Below, piece after piece: positions 1-7,538 of a stretch of DNA of 21,104 nucleotides (positions are counted from its first letter, which is position 1; each line of letters begins with the position of its first letter). Both the position numbers and the translations under genes were made by a program. The DNA is taken from NCBI GenBank assembly GCA_018377375.1, contig JAGZZN010000032.1, positions 1 to 21,104 of the forward strand, read 5' to 3'. This DNA is from Streptococcus parasanguinis. Its GTDB lineage: Bacteria; Bacillota; Bacilli; Lactobacillales; Streptococcaceae. The notes beneath the pieces are model-generated. The model made no database searches. It had not been told where the DNA came from and saw nothing but the letters and a program-made list of their open reading frames with translations.

Positions 1-1
1 A

Positions 2-54
2 GTTGAGTAGGGCTGTAAAAGCTGATGAAATCAGCGTAGTAGAGCCCACTCAAC
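2..54. repeat. Nested inverted repeat, probable intergenic repeat unit
   Basis: An outer stem (positions 2-14 against 43-54, twelve pairs with a bulged A at 9) encloses a perfect inner hairpin GCTGAT-gaa-ATCAGC at 21-35. There is no coding content here. From memory, very similar sequence recurs between genes in sanguinis/parasanguinis-type streptococci, so I read it as one copy of a dispersed short repeat. The copy number cannot be seen from this window, and the element may extend left beyond base 1. Confidence 0.5.
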
Positions 55-89
55 CACTGCGTCTTGCTCGACAATCCAAAAATAATTGA

Positions 90-122
90 GAGGCTAGGAT
101 TTTTGTCCCAGACTCGTTTTTT
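90..122 (+). terminator. Terminator-like hairpin for an upstream gene outside the window
   Basis: GAGGCTAGGA (90-99) pairs with TCCCAGACTC (106-115) in 8 of 10 positions across a TTTTTG loop, and a run of six T follows at 117-122. It could end a transcript entering from the left. It may also be the tail of the repeat at 2-54. From here to the kimA promoter at 213 I see no gene. Confidence 0.4.
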
Positions 123-212
123 GCTTGGATCAATTTGAAAGAAGCGGACCGATCTAAGAGAGGTTGGATAAATGAACACAATGAAAACTTTATGAGAATT
201 TCACAATTTTGG

Positions 213-241
213 TTGACAGTCTTGAAAAAAAGGAGTAGAAT
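213..241 (+). promoter_or_regulatory. Sigma-A promoter of the kimA-like gene
   Basis: A consensus -35 TTGACA (213-218) and a -10 TAGAAT (236-241) are separated by exactly 17 bp. Transcription would start near 248, leaving a leader of only about 60 nt before the ATG at 308. This is one of the strongest promoter matches in the window. Confidence 0.75.
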
Positions 242-260
242 AACCCCTGTTTTATGAAAA

Positions 261-294
261 GAGGCAGGGAATTCCCGGCCTCATGATCTTTTTT
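261..294 (+). promoter_or_regulatory. Leader hairpin in the kimA-like 5' UTR, possible attenuator
   Basis: GAGGC (261-265) and GGG (267-269) pair with CCC (274-276) and GCCTC (278-282) around AATT, with one A/G mismatch. Six T follow at 289-294. The T-run begins six bases after the stem, so this is not a textbook terminator, but it lies between promoter and start codon. The SD AAGGAG (296-301) comes directly after. A role in attenuation or mRNA stability is inference. Confidence 0.35.
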
Positions 295-307
295 CAAGGA
301 GTTTTTT

Positions 308-2152
308 ATGTTTTCAACATTGAAAAAATGGTTTATTGGCCGTCCGTTGAAATCTGGTGCAGAAGGTGAAGGCGGATTGCTAGGGAAAATGCAGGCTTTG
401 GCCATGCTCTCTAGTGACGCACTTTCTTCTATTGCCTATGGTCCAGAGCAAGTTATCTTGGTCTTGATGACCGTATCAGCAGGAGCTATTTGGTGGTCCA
501 TTCCGATTGGGATTGTGGTCCTGGTTCTCCTAGCCAGTTTAACGATTTCTTATCGCCAGGTCATTCATGCCTACCCTCAAGGGGGAGGGGCCTACATGGT
601 GACTACGGAGAACTTGTCTCCCAAAGCGGGTTTGATCGCTGGTGGTAGTCTCTTGGTTGACTACATGCTGACAGTAGCAGTATCTGTGTCTTCCGGTGCA
701 GATGCCATCACGTCAGCGATTCCATCTCTTCATCCTTATAATCTTCACATTTCCATTTTGTTGGTCTTGATTTTGATGCTGATGAACCTTCGGGGGCTAC
801 GCGAATCAGCGACATCGTTGATGATTCCGGTCTACCTTTTCATTGTCAGTACCATTGCCTTGATCGGCTATGGCGTGATCCAAATCTTGACGGGTCACTT
901 GGCCTATAACGCAACTGCTCATGTGGGTCAAACCATTTCAGGGGTTAGTGTCATTCTCTTATTGCGGGCCTTTACGAGTGGATCCGCTTCCCTAACAGGG
1001 GTTGAAGCCATCTCCAATTCGGTTCCTTTCTTTAAGAAACCAAAAGCAAAGAATGCAGCCTCTACCTTGACCATTATGGCTTTGATTTTGGGGATCATGT
1101 TTGCAGGGATTACCTTCCTCAATTACTGGGTGGGTGTCGTTCCAGCTAAAGGGATAACAACTCTAGCCCAAATGGCCCAAGCCATCTTAGGGAATTCCCC
1201 GGTCGGACAAGCCTTCTTTTACGTCTTCCAATTGTCAACAGCCTTGATTTTGGCAGTTGCGGCTAATACAGGATTCTCTGCCTTTCCAATGTTGGCCTTT
1301 AACATGGCTAAAAATAAATACATGCCACACATGTATATGGAAAAAGGGGATCGTCTGGGCTATTCTAATGGGATTTTGACCTTGGCGATTGGTGCCATCG
1401 TCTTGCTCTTGATTTTTGATGGGCAAACAGAAAGCTTGATTCCGCTTTATACCATTGGGGTCTTTATTCCTTTTGCCCTATCTCAAACAGGGATGGTGAT
1501 CCACTGGAAACGCCAATATCAAAAAGGATTTCTTAAGTATTCGCTTGCCAATATCCTGGGGGCAGCCATCTGTTATGGGATTGTCTTGATCCTCTTATTA
1601 TTCCGTTTGGGTGAGATCTGGCCCTTCTTCCCTATTATTGGTCTCTTGCTTTGGATGTTCTTGAGTATCCGTAATCACTATGATAAAGTTGCGGCTCAAT
1701 TGCGCTTGGGAGGTAAGATCGAAAAGACAAGTTATGCGGGCAATACCGTGATTGTCCTTGTTGGGAATGTCACTCAGGTAAGTGTAGGAGCTATGAGTTA
1801 TGCAAATAGCCTAGGAAACGATGTTATAGCTATGCACGTCTCAACGGAAGAAACCAAGGTCAAAGATGCTGAGGTAGCAGAAGAATTTAAGCGTTATTTC
1901 CCTCATATTCGCTTTGAAAATGTTATGACGAGTTACCGGGATATTATCCAGCCAACGGTTGAATTTGTCTCAAAAGTAGCTGAGGAGGCCAAGGAAAAAG
2001 GCAACACCGTTACAGTCTTAGTCCCTCAATTTATCCCTAAAAAACATTGGCAAAATATTCTCCACAACCAAATGAGTTTGAAATTGAAGTATGCACTTCG
2101 TTGGCATGAAGAAGTGGTTGTGGCAAGCTATTCTTACCATTTGTCTGAATAA
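308..2152 (+). CDS. kimA: KimA-type potassium importer (APC superfamily) with cytosolic USP-like domain
   Basis: A 614-residue membrane protein resembling Bacillus subtilis KimA (YdaO), a high-affinity proton/K+ symporter of the amino acid-polyamine-organocation superfamily. Many hydrophobic segments fill residues ~30-460. The N-terminal ALSSIAYGPEQ stretch (38-48), YPQGGGAY (89-96) and LLVDYMLTVAVS (115-126) match the KimA pattern. Asp37, Tyr44, Asp118 and Ser126 line up, as far as I recall, with residues proposed to bind K+. The cytosolic tail (~475-614) looks like a universal-stress-protein fold, the part that binds the inhibitor c-di-AMP in KimA. The start is set by AAGGAG six bases upstream. 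The gene is monocistronic between its own promoter (213-241) and terminator (2169-2196). An amino acid transporter is the main alternative, but the tail and the N-terminal motifs favour KimA. Confidence 0.8.
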   Translation: MFSTLKKWFIGRPLKSGAEGEGGLLGKMQALAMLSSDALSSIAYGPEQVILVLMTVSAGAIWWSIPIGIVVLVLLASLTISYRQVIHAYPQGGGAYMVTTENLSPKAGLIAGGSLLVDYMLTVAVSVSSGADAITSAIPSLHPYNLHISILLVLILMLMNLRGLRESATSLMIPVYLFIVSTIALIGYGVIQILTGHLAYNATAHVGQTISGVSVILLLRAFTSGSASLTGVEAISNSVPFFKKPKAKNAASTLTIMALILGIMFAGITFLNYWVGVVPAKGITTLAQMAQAILGNSPVGQAFFYVFQLSTALILAVAANTGFSAFPMLAFNMAKNKYMPHMYMEKGDRLGYSNGILTLAIGAIVLLLIFDGQTESLIPLYTIGVFIPFALSQTGMVIHWKRQYQKGFLKYSLANILGAAICYGIVLILLLFRLGEIWPFFPIIGLLLWMFLSIRNHYDKVAAQLRLGGKIEKTSYAGNTVIVLVGNVTQVSVGAMSYANSLGNDVIAMHVSTEETKVKDAEVAEEFKRYFPHIRFENVMTSYRDIIQPTVEFVSKVAEEAKEKGNTVTVLVPQFIPKKHWQNILHNQMSLKLKYALRWHEEVVVASYSYHLSE

Positions 2153-2168
2153 ACACCGTATATAGAAA

Positions 2169-2196
2169 AGATGTCTGCTTGAGCAGGCATCTTTTT
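2169..2196 (+). terminator. Intrinsic terminator after kimA
   Basis: AGATGTCTGC (2169-2178) pairs with GCAGGCATCT (2183-2192) around a TTGA tetraloop with one G-T wobble. It is followed by T residues and lies 17 bases past the stop codon. Confidence 0.85.
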
Positions 2197-2252
2197 GGAT
2201 TTTCTCACACGAAAAAAACCACTCGAAAGTCTTGTAAGATACAGCCTTGATC

Positions 2253-2281
2253 TTGAAAAAATGTTAAAAAAATGCTAGAAT
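2253..2281 (+). promoter_or_regulatory. Sigma-A promoter of secA with extended -10
   Basis: TTGAAA (2253-2258), a 17-bp spacer and TAGAAT (2276-2281), preceded by a TG motif at 2273-2274. It lies between the kimA terminator and the secA start, so it probably drives secA and, because no strong terminator follows secA, the DAHP synthase gene too. Confidence 0.7.
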
Positions 2282-2326
2282 AAAAAGAACATTTTAGATT
2301 TTGAAAAATTCAAAGTAAGGAAAAAA

Positions 2327-4846
2327 ATGGCAAATTTATTAAAAACAATTATTGAAAATGATCGAGGCGAAATCAAACGCCTTGAAAAAATGGCTGATAA
2401 GGTCTTTTCTTATGAAGACCAAATGGCAGCTTTGACGGATGACGAATTAAAAGCGAAAACAGTTGAGTTTAAGCAACGCTACCAAGATGGTGAGTCTTTG
2501 GATGATCTCTTGTACGAGGCTTTTGCAGTTGTTCGTGAAGGGGCAAAACGGGTTCTTGGTTTGTTCCCATACAAGGTTCAGGTCATGGGGGGAATCGTCC
2601 TTCACCATGGTGACGTTCCAGAGATGCGTACAGGGGAAGGAAAAACCTTGACAGCAACCATGCCGGTATACTTGAATGCCTTGTCTGGCAAAGGGGTGCA
2701 CGTTGTCACCGTCAATGAATACTTGACCGAGCGGGATGCAACAGAGATGGGAGAACTTTACTCATGGCTTGGCCTTTCAGTAGGGATCAACCTTGCAGCA
2801 AAATCTCCAGCTGAGAAAAAAGAAGCTTACCTCTGTGATATCACTTACTCAACCAACTCAGAGATTGGTTTTGACTACTTGCGTGACAACATGGTTGTGC
2901 GTGCAGAAAACATGGTTCAACGTCCATTGAACTATGCCTTGGTCGATGAGGTAGACTCGATCTTGATTGACGAAGCGCGTACTCCGTTGATCGTTTCTGG
3001 TCAGACAGCTTCTGATACGAGCCAGCTCTACCACATGGCGGATGCTTATGTGAAGACCTTGACAGAGGACGATTACATTATCGATGTCCCATCTAAAACC
3101 ATCGGTTTGTCTGATTCAGGGATTGATAAGGCAGAAAGCTACTTTAATCTTGAAAACTTGTACGATATTGAAAACGTAGCTTTGACTCACTTTATCGACA
3201 ATGCCCTTCGTGCCAACTACATCATGATTTTGGATATCGACTATGTGGTCAGCGAAGATCAAGAAATCTTGATCGTCGACCAATTTACTGGTCGGACCAT
3301 GGAAGGACGTCGCTATTCTGATGGACTTCACCAAGCGATTGAAGCCAAAGAAGGTGTTCCAGTTCAAGAAGAAACCAAAACATCTGCGTCGATTACTTAC
3401 CAAAACCTCTTCCGTATGTACAAGAAGTTGTCAGGGATGACAGGGACAGGGAAAACCGAAGAAGAAGAATTCCGTGAAATTTATAACATTCGCGTGATTC
3501 CAATTCCAACCAACCGTCCGATTGCCCGTATTGATCATCCAGACCTTCTCTACCCAAGCTTGAAATCAAAATTCAAAGCTGTTGTGGAAGATGTCAAGTC
3601 TCGTCATGAAAAAGGTCAACCAGTCCTAGTAGGTACCGTTGCCGTTGAAACCAGTGATTACCTTTCTCAATTGTTGGTTCAAGCAGGTGTCCCTCACGAA
3701 GTTTTGAATGCGAAAAACCACTACAAAGAAGCGCAAATCATCATGAACGCTGGTCAACGTGGTGCTGTTACCATTGCGACCAACATGGCCGGACGTGGTA
3801 CCGATATCAAACTTGGTGAAGGTGTTCGCGAACTCGGTGGACTTTGTGTCATCGGGACAGAACGTCACGAAAGCCGTCGGATCGATAACCAGCTTCGTGG
3901 ACGTTCAGGACGTCAAGGGGATCCAGGTGAATCTCAATTCTACTTGTCTCTTGAAGATGAATTGATGCGTCGTTTCGGTTCTGAACGGATCAAAGCAGTG
4001 CTTGATCGCTTCAAGTTGAGCGAAGAAGAATCAGTGATCCGTTCAAATATGTTCACCCGTCAGGTAGAGGGTGCACAAAAACGGGTTGAAGGAAACAACT
4101 ACGATACCCGTAAACAAGTCCTTCAATACGATGACGTGATGCGGGAACAACGGGAAATTATCTACGCTGAACGCTATGATGTCATCACAGCTAACCGTGA
4201 CTTGGCGCCTGAAATCAAGGCCATGATCAAACGGACCATCAAACGGATTGTTGAAGGAGCCAGCCACTCAAGCAAGGAAGAACGCGTTGAAGCGATTCTG
4301 AACTTTGCCAAATACAATTTGGTTCCGGAAGATACGATTTCTGCAAGCGATATTGAAGGAAAATCTGACAAGGAAGTTATCGATTACTTGTATGCACGTG
4401 CAGAAGAAATCTATGCTAGCCAAGTAGCGAAATTGCGTGACGAAGAGTCTGTGCAAGAATTCCAAAAAGTCTTGATCCTTCGTGTGGTGGACAGCAAGTG
4501 GACGGACCATATCGATGCTTTGGATCAATTGCGAAATGCGGTTGGACTCCGTGGGTATGCGCAAAATAACCCAGTGGTAGAATACCAATCAGAAAGTTTC
4601 CGTATGTTTAACGATATGATCGGATCGATTGAATTTGATGTGACTCGTCTCATGATGAAAGCCCAAATTCACGAACAAGAACGTCCACGTACGGAACACA
4701 GTATTTCAACAACTGCGACTCGCAACATTGCAGCGCAACAACAAGATATTCCAGCAGATATTGACTTATCACAAGTGAAACGCAACGATTTGTGCCCTTG
4801 TGGTTCAGGCAAGAAATTCAAAAACTGTCACGGACGTAAATTTTAA
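2327..4846 (+). CDS. secA: Preprotein translocase ATPase SecA (housekeeping SecA1)
   Basis: An 839-residue ATPase that drives unfolded preproteins through the SecYEG channel at the membrane. Visible motifs are Walker A in MRTGEGKT (100-107), the DEVD Walker B (207-210), the preprotein-binding region after ~220, NMAGRGTD and QLRGRSGRQGD in the second nucleotide-binding fold, and a C-terminal zinc site CxCx8CH (Cys823, Cys825, Cys834, His835) that binds SecB or membrane lipid in other bacteria. Length and the intact C-terminal metal domain mark it as the essential SecA rather than the shorter accessory SecA2 that exports serine-rich-repeat adhesins. The start follows an AAGGA-type SD. The DAHP synthase gene begins 52 bases downstream with no T-rich terminator between, so the two may share a transcript. 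Confidence 0.98.
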   Translation: MANLLKTIIENDRGEIKRLEKMADKVFSYEDQMAALTDDELKAKTVEFKQRYQDGESLDDLLYEAFAVVREGAKRVLGLFPYKVQVMGGIVLHHGDVPEMRTGEGKTLTATMPVYLNALSGKGVHVVTVNEYLTERDATEMGELYSWLGLSVGINLAAKSPAEKKEAYLCDITYSTNSEIGFDYLRDNMVVRAENMVQRPLNYALVDEVDSILIDEARTPLIVSGQTASDTSQLYHMADAYVKTLTEDDYIIDVPSKTIGLSDSGIDKAESYFNLENLYDIENVALTHFIDNALRANYIMILDIDYVVSEDQEILIVDQFTGRTMEGRRYSDGLHQAIEAKEGVPVQEETKTSASITYQNLFRMYKKLSGMTGTGKTEEEEFREIYNIRVIPIPTNRPIARIDHPDLLYPSLKSKFKAVVEDVKSRHEKGQPVLVGTVAVETSDYLSQLLVQAGVPHEVLNAKNHYKEAQIIMNAGQRGAVTIATNMAGRGTDIKLGEGVRELGGLCVIGTERHESRRIDNQLRGRSGRQGDPGESQFYLSLEDELMRRFGSERIKAVLDRFKLSEEESVIRSNMFTRQVEGAQKRVEGNNYDTRKQVLQYDDVMREQREIIYAERYDVITANRDLAPEIKAMIKRTIKRIVEGASHSSKEERVEAILNFAKYNLVPEDTISASDIEGKSDKEVIDYLYARAEEIYASQVAKLRDEESVQEFQKVLILRVVDSKWTDHIDALDQLRNAVGLRGYAQNNPVVEYQSESFRMFNDMIGSIEFDVTRLMMKAQIHEQERPRTEHSISTTATRNIAAQQQDIPADIDLSQVKRNDLCPCGSGKKFKNCHGRKF

Positions 4847-4898
4847 GAGCTCCTCTGAACTAGAAAGAGGATGGGGCTAGGTAGCATAAGGAGGCCGT

Positions 4899-5927
4899 AT
4901 GGTATTCATTACGAAGAGCAATAAGATTGATGAGCAAGAGATCGCTTCGCTTTACCGCTTGGAAGGTCCAGCCTTGGAGCGCAAAGAAGCGCGTGATCGA
5001 GAATTGGAAGCTATTATCAAAGGAGAAGACCAACGGATCCTTCTTGTGATCGGGCCTTGCTCTTCTGATAATGAAGAAGCTGTGATGGACTATGCCCGTC
5101 GTTTGGCAGACTTGCAAGAGCAAGTCAAAGATCAGATTTTCATTGTGATGCGGGTCTATACGGCTAAACCTCGGACCAATGGGGATGGCTATAAAGGCTT
5201 GATGCACCAACCAGATACACATGCAGCACCAAGCTTTGTGGACGGTTTGAAAGCAGTCCGACATCTCCACTACCGTGTGATTACAGAAACTGGTTTGACA
5301 ACTGCGGATGAGTTGCTTTATCCAGCAAGTCTTCCGTATGTTGAAGATTTGATTTCTTATCATGCCATTGGAGCGCGATCAGTTGAAGACCAGGAGCATC
5401 GCTTTGTATCTAGTGGGATCTCTGCTCCGACAGGTATGAAGAATCCAACTTCTGGGAATCTTTCTGTTATGTTCAATGCGATTTATGCAGCCCAACATCC
5501 CCAAAACTTTTTGTTCAATGCCCAAGCAGTGGAAACATCAGGAAATCCTTTAGCTCATGCGATCCTTCGTGGGGGCTTGGATGCAAGTGGTAAGAATATT
5601 CCAAACTACCATTATGAAGATTTGCTAGCGGCAGCAAAACGCTATAGTGAAATGGGCTTGCAACATCCTTTCATTCTAGTGGATACCAACCATGACAATT
5701 CTGGCAAACAATTCGAAGAGCAAGTACGCATCGTGAGAGAAACCATGATGAACCGTGCTTGGAACAAGGATTTGGCAATGTTAGTTCGTGGTTTCATGAT
5801 TGAATCCTATCTAGAAGATGGCCGTCAAAATGAACCAGTGGTTTATGGTCAATCCATCACAGACCCTTGCCTGGGTTGGGAAAAAACACAGGCCTTGGTC
5901 AAAGAAATTGCAACGATGAATAAGTAA
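4899..5927 (+). CDS. aroG: 3-deoxy-7-phosphoheptulonate (DAHP) synthase, class I
   Basis: A 342-residue enzyme condensing phosphoenolpyruvate with erythrose 4-phosphate, the first step of the shikimate pathway to aromatic amino acids. Class I AroFGH features are present: the IGPCS motif with its metal-binding Cys (~52-56), the active-site stretch RVYTAKPRT (~85-93), GARSVEDQEHR (~158-168), PTGMKNPT, and VDTNHDNSGK near residue 267, with His and Asp metal ligands. An excellent SD, AAGGAGG, lies four bases before the ATG. The gene sits between secA and acpS as in other streptococci. Whether it is Phe- or Tyr-sensitive cannot be told, so the symbol is nominal. Streptococci often carry two tandem copies; only one is present here. 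Confidence 0.93.
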   Translation: MVFITKSNKIDEQEIASLYRLEGPALERKEARDRELEAIIKGEDQRILLVIGPCSSDNEEAVMDYARRLADLQEQVKDQIFIVMRVYTAKPRTNGDGYKGLMHQPDTHAAPSFVDGLKAVRHLHYRVITETGLTTADELLYPASLPYVEDLISYHAIGARSVEDQEHRFVSSGISAPTGMKNPTSGNLSVMFNAIYAAQHPQNFLFNAQAVETSGNPLAHAILRGGLDASGKNIPNYHYEDLLAAAKRYSEMGLQHPFILVDTNHDNSGKQFEEQVRIVRETMMNRAWNKDLAMLVRGFMIESYLEDGRQNEPVVYGQSITDPCLGWEKTQALVKEIATMNK

Positions 5928-5932
5928 CAGGC

Positions 5933-5970
5933 AGGGGCGGAAGGAGTGATTCTTTAGCCCCTTCTCTTTT
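5933..5970 (+). terminator. Weak terminator-like hairpin between aroG and acpS
   Basis: AGGGGC (5933-5938) can pair with GCCCCT (5957-5962), followed by a pyrimidine-rich TCTCTTTT. The loop is long (18 bases) and the T-run is interrupted, so termination, if any, would be partial. It lies in the 86-base gap before acpS. Confidence 0.3.
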
Positions 5971-6013
5971 GTCAGTAAAACGATACTGAAACAATAAATA
6001 AGGATAAAACAAG

Positions 6014-6379
6014 ATGATCAAAGGACATGGCATCGATATCGAATCGATCGCTGCGATTGAAAAAGCCTATCAAAAGAATGCACGATTTGCAGAAAAAGTC
6101 TTAACAAAGGCTGAGCAAGAGCGCTTTGAAGCATTATCTGGAAAACGGAAAATGGAATATTTAACGGGCCGGTGGTCAGCTAAAGAAGCTTTTTCAAAGG
6201 CAATGGGAACAGGGATTGGACCGGTTGGTTTTCAAGATTTAGAAATTTTAAATGATGCCCACGGAGCTCCCTATTTTTCCAAGTCTCCTTTTTCTGGGAA
6301 GGTATGGATTTCGATCAGTCACAAGGGAGACCTAGTGTCGACCAGTGTCATTTTGGAGGAAGAAAATGAAAGCAAGTAA
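6014..6379 (+). CDS. acpS: Holo-[acyl-carrier-protein] synthase AcpS
   Basis: A 121-residue phosphopantetheinyl transferase that moves 4'-phosphopantetheine from CoA to a serine of acyl carrier protein, activating it for fatty-acid synthesis in the cytosol. The family hallmarks are in place: GHGIDIE with metal-binding Asp8, and RWSAKEAF with Glu58 and the catalytic-region lysine, plus the C-terminal ISISHKGD. Length is normal for the homotrimeric AcpS group. The SD AAGGAT precedes the ATG. Its 3' end overlaps the alr start by 14 bases, which fits translational coupling; acpS-alr is a conserved pair in streptococci. Confidence 0.96.
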   Translation: MIKGHGIDIESIAAIEKAYQKNARFAEKVLTKAEQERFEALSGKRKMEYLTGRWSAKEAFSKAMGTGIGPVGFQDLEILNDAHGAPYFSKSPFSGKVWISISHKGDLVSTSVILEEENESK

Positions 6380-7478
6380 ACATAGACCAACTGTTGCAAA
6401 AGTCGATTTGGATGCCATTGCCTTTAATGTGCAACAAGTTAGCGAGCATATTCCGAGTCAAGCTTTGAAATATGCGGTCGTCAAGGCCAACGCCTATGGT
6501 CATGGAGTCATTGAGGTGACCAAAAAATTGGCGCCTCAGGTAGATGGCTTTTGTGTTTCTAATATGGATGAAGCCCTAGAAATCCGTGAAGAAGGCTTGC
6601 AACACCCTATTTTAATTTTGGGAGTTGTCCCAAGCGAAACAGTGAATCTGGCCAAAGAGCATGACATCCGCTTAACAGTGGCGAGTCTTGCTTGGTTGGA
6701 CCAATTGCTTGGAGAAGAAGCAGATCTTTCAGGATTGAAGGTCCATATCAAGGTGGATTCAGGAATGGGGCGGATTGGCTTCCGAAGGATCGAAGAGATC
6801 AAAGAGGCTGAACGCCTCCTCTTGGCAGCTGGAGCTGAAATTGAAGGAATCTTTACTCATTTTGCGACAGCAGATGAAGCAGATGATAGAAAATTTCAAG
6901 CGCAATACCACTTTTTCAAGGAAGTATTGGCTGCTCTTGAAACCCTTCCTCCCATTGTCCATGCAAGTAATTCTGCCACCTCTTTGTGGCATGCGGATAC
7001 AATTTTCACGGCTGTGCGCTTGGGAGATGTCATGTATGGCTTGAATCCGAGCGGATCTGTGTTAGCCTTGCCTTATGAAATCAAGCCAGCTTTGAGTTTG
7101 GTGAGCGAATTAGTTCATGTGAAACAGTTAGAAGCTGGTCAAGATATTGGCTATGGAGCAACCTATACGACAGAAGAACCCCAATGGATCGGGACGATTC
7201 CTATTGGCTATGCGGATGGCTGGATCCGACAGATGCAAAATTTCCATGTACTGATCAAGGGTGAGTTTTGTCCCATTGTTGGTCGAGTTTCAATGGACCA
7301 GGTAACGGTTCGCCTTCCTGAAGAATTGCCTCTGGGGACTAGAGTTACCCTAATTGGCCGAGATGGAGAGAAAGAAATTACGGCGACAGAGGTTGCGGAT
7401 TACCGTGGGACCATTAATTATGAAGTGGTTTGTCTCTTGAGTGATCGGATTCCTCGTGACTATACAGGTGAAGAATAA
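6366..7478 (+). CDS. alr: Alanine racemase
   Basis: A PLP enzyme of 370 residues interconverting L- and D-alanine for peptidoglycan. The PLP lysine is Lys40 in AVVKANAYGHG, the second catalytic base is Tyr263 in DIGYGATY, and the conserved GRVSMDQ follows near 306. I place the start at the ATG at 6366, which has GGAGGA five bases upstream. An in-frame GTG at 6345 would add seven residues absent from family members and has no good SD. The gene overlaps the end of acpS and is followed by a strong terminator at 7483-7519, so acpS-alr ends the transcript. Confidence 0.96.
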   Translation: MKASKHRPTVAKVDLDAIAFNVQQVSEHIPSQALKYAVVKANAYGHGVIEVTKKLAPQVDGFCVSNMDEALEIREEGLQHPILILGVVPSETVNLAKEHDIRLTVASLAWLDQLLGEEADLSGLKVHIKVDSGMGRIGFRRIEEIKEAERLLLAAGAEIEGIFTHFATADEADDRKFQAQYHFFKEVLAALETLPPIVHASNSATSLWHADTIFTAVRLGDVMYGLNPSGSVLALPYEIKPALSLVSELVHVKQLEAGQDIGYGATYTTEEPQWIGTIPIGYADGWIRQMQNFHVLIKGEFCPIVGRVSMDQVTVRLPEELPLGTRVTLIGRDGEKEITATEVADYRGTINYEVVCLLSDRIPRDYTGEE

Positions 7479-7482
7479 GAAG

Positions 7483-7519
7483 AAGCAGGTGGGATTTTCC
7501 CGAAAGGACCTGCTTTTTT
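7483..7519 (+). terminator. Intrinsic terminator after alr
   Basis: AAGCAGGT (7483-7490) pairs with ACCTGCTT (7508-7515); inner GGG/CCC complementarity could extend or branch the stem. A T-run reaches 7519. The hairpin lies entirely in the 60-base gap before recG, which would then need its own promoter or rely on read-through; I see no clear promoter there. Confidence 0.8.
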
Positions 7520-7538
7520 ATAAAAGAAAGGAGGAGAA

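Noticed and set aside
120..307. c-di-AMP (ydaO-type) riboswitch upstream of the kimA-like gene
   Set aside because: A consensus promoter at 213-241 leaves only ~60 nt of leader, and I cannot find the conserved riboswitch segments in the 120-212 stretch either.
2327..4846. secA as SecA2, linking it to the glycosylation genes
   Set aside because: The protein is 839 residues with an intact C-terminal CxCx8CH zinc site and housekeeping-type motifs, and it sits with acpS-alr-recG. SecA2 proteins are shorter and adjoin secY2/asp genes.
4860..5363. 167-codon - strand ORF opposite the DAHP synthase gene
   Set aside because: It is antisense to a clearly conserved coding region, with no SD and no recognisable domain.
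6345..6365. GTG start for alr at 6345
   Set aside because: It lacks a good SD and adds residues not typical of the family; the ATG at 6366 has GGAGGA five bases upstream.
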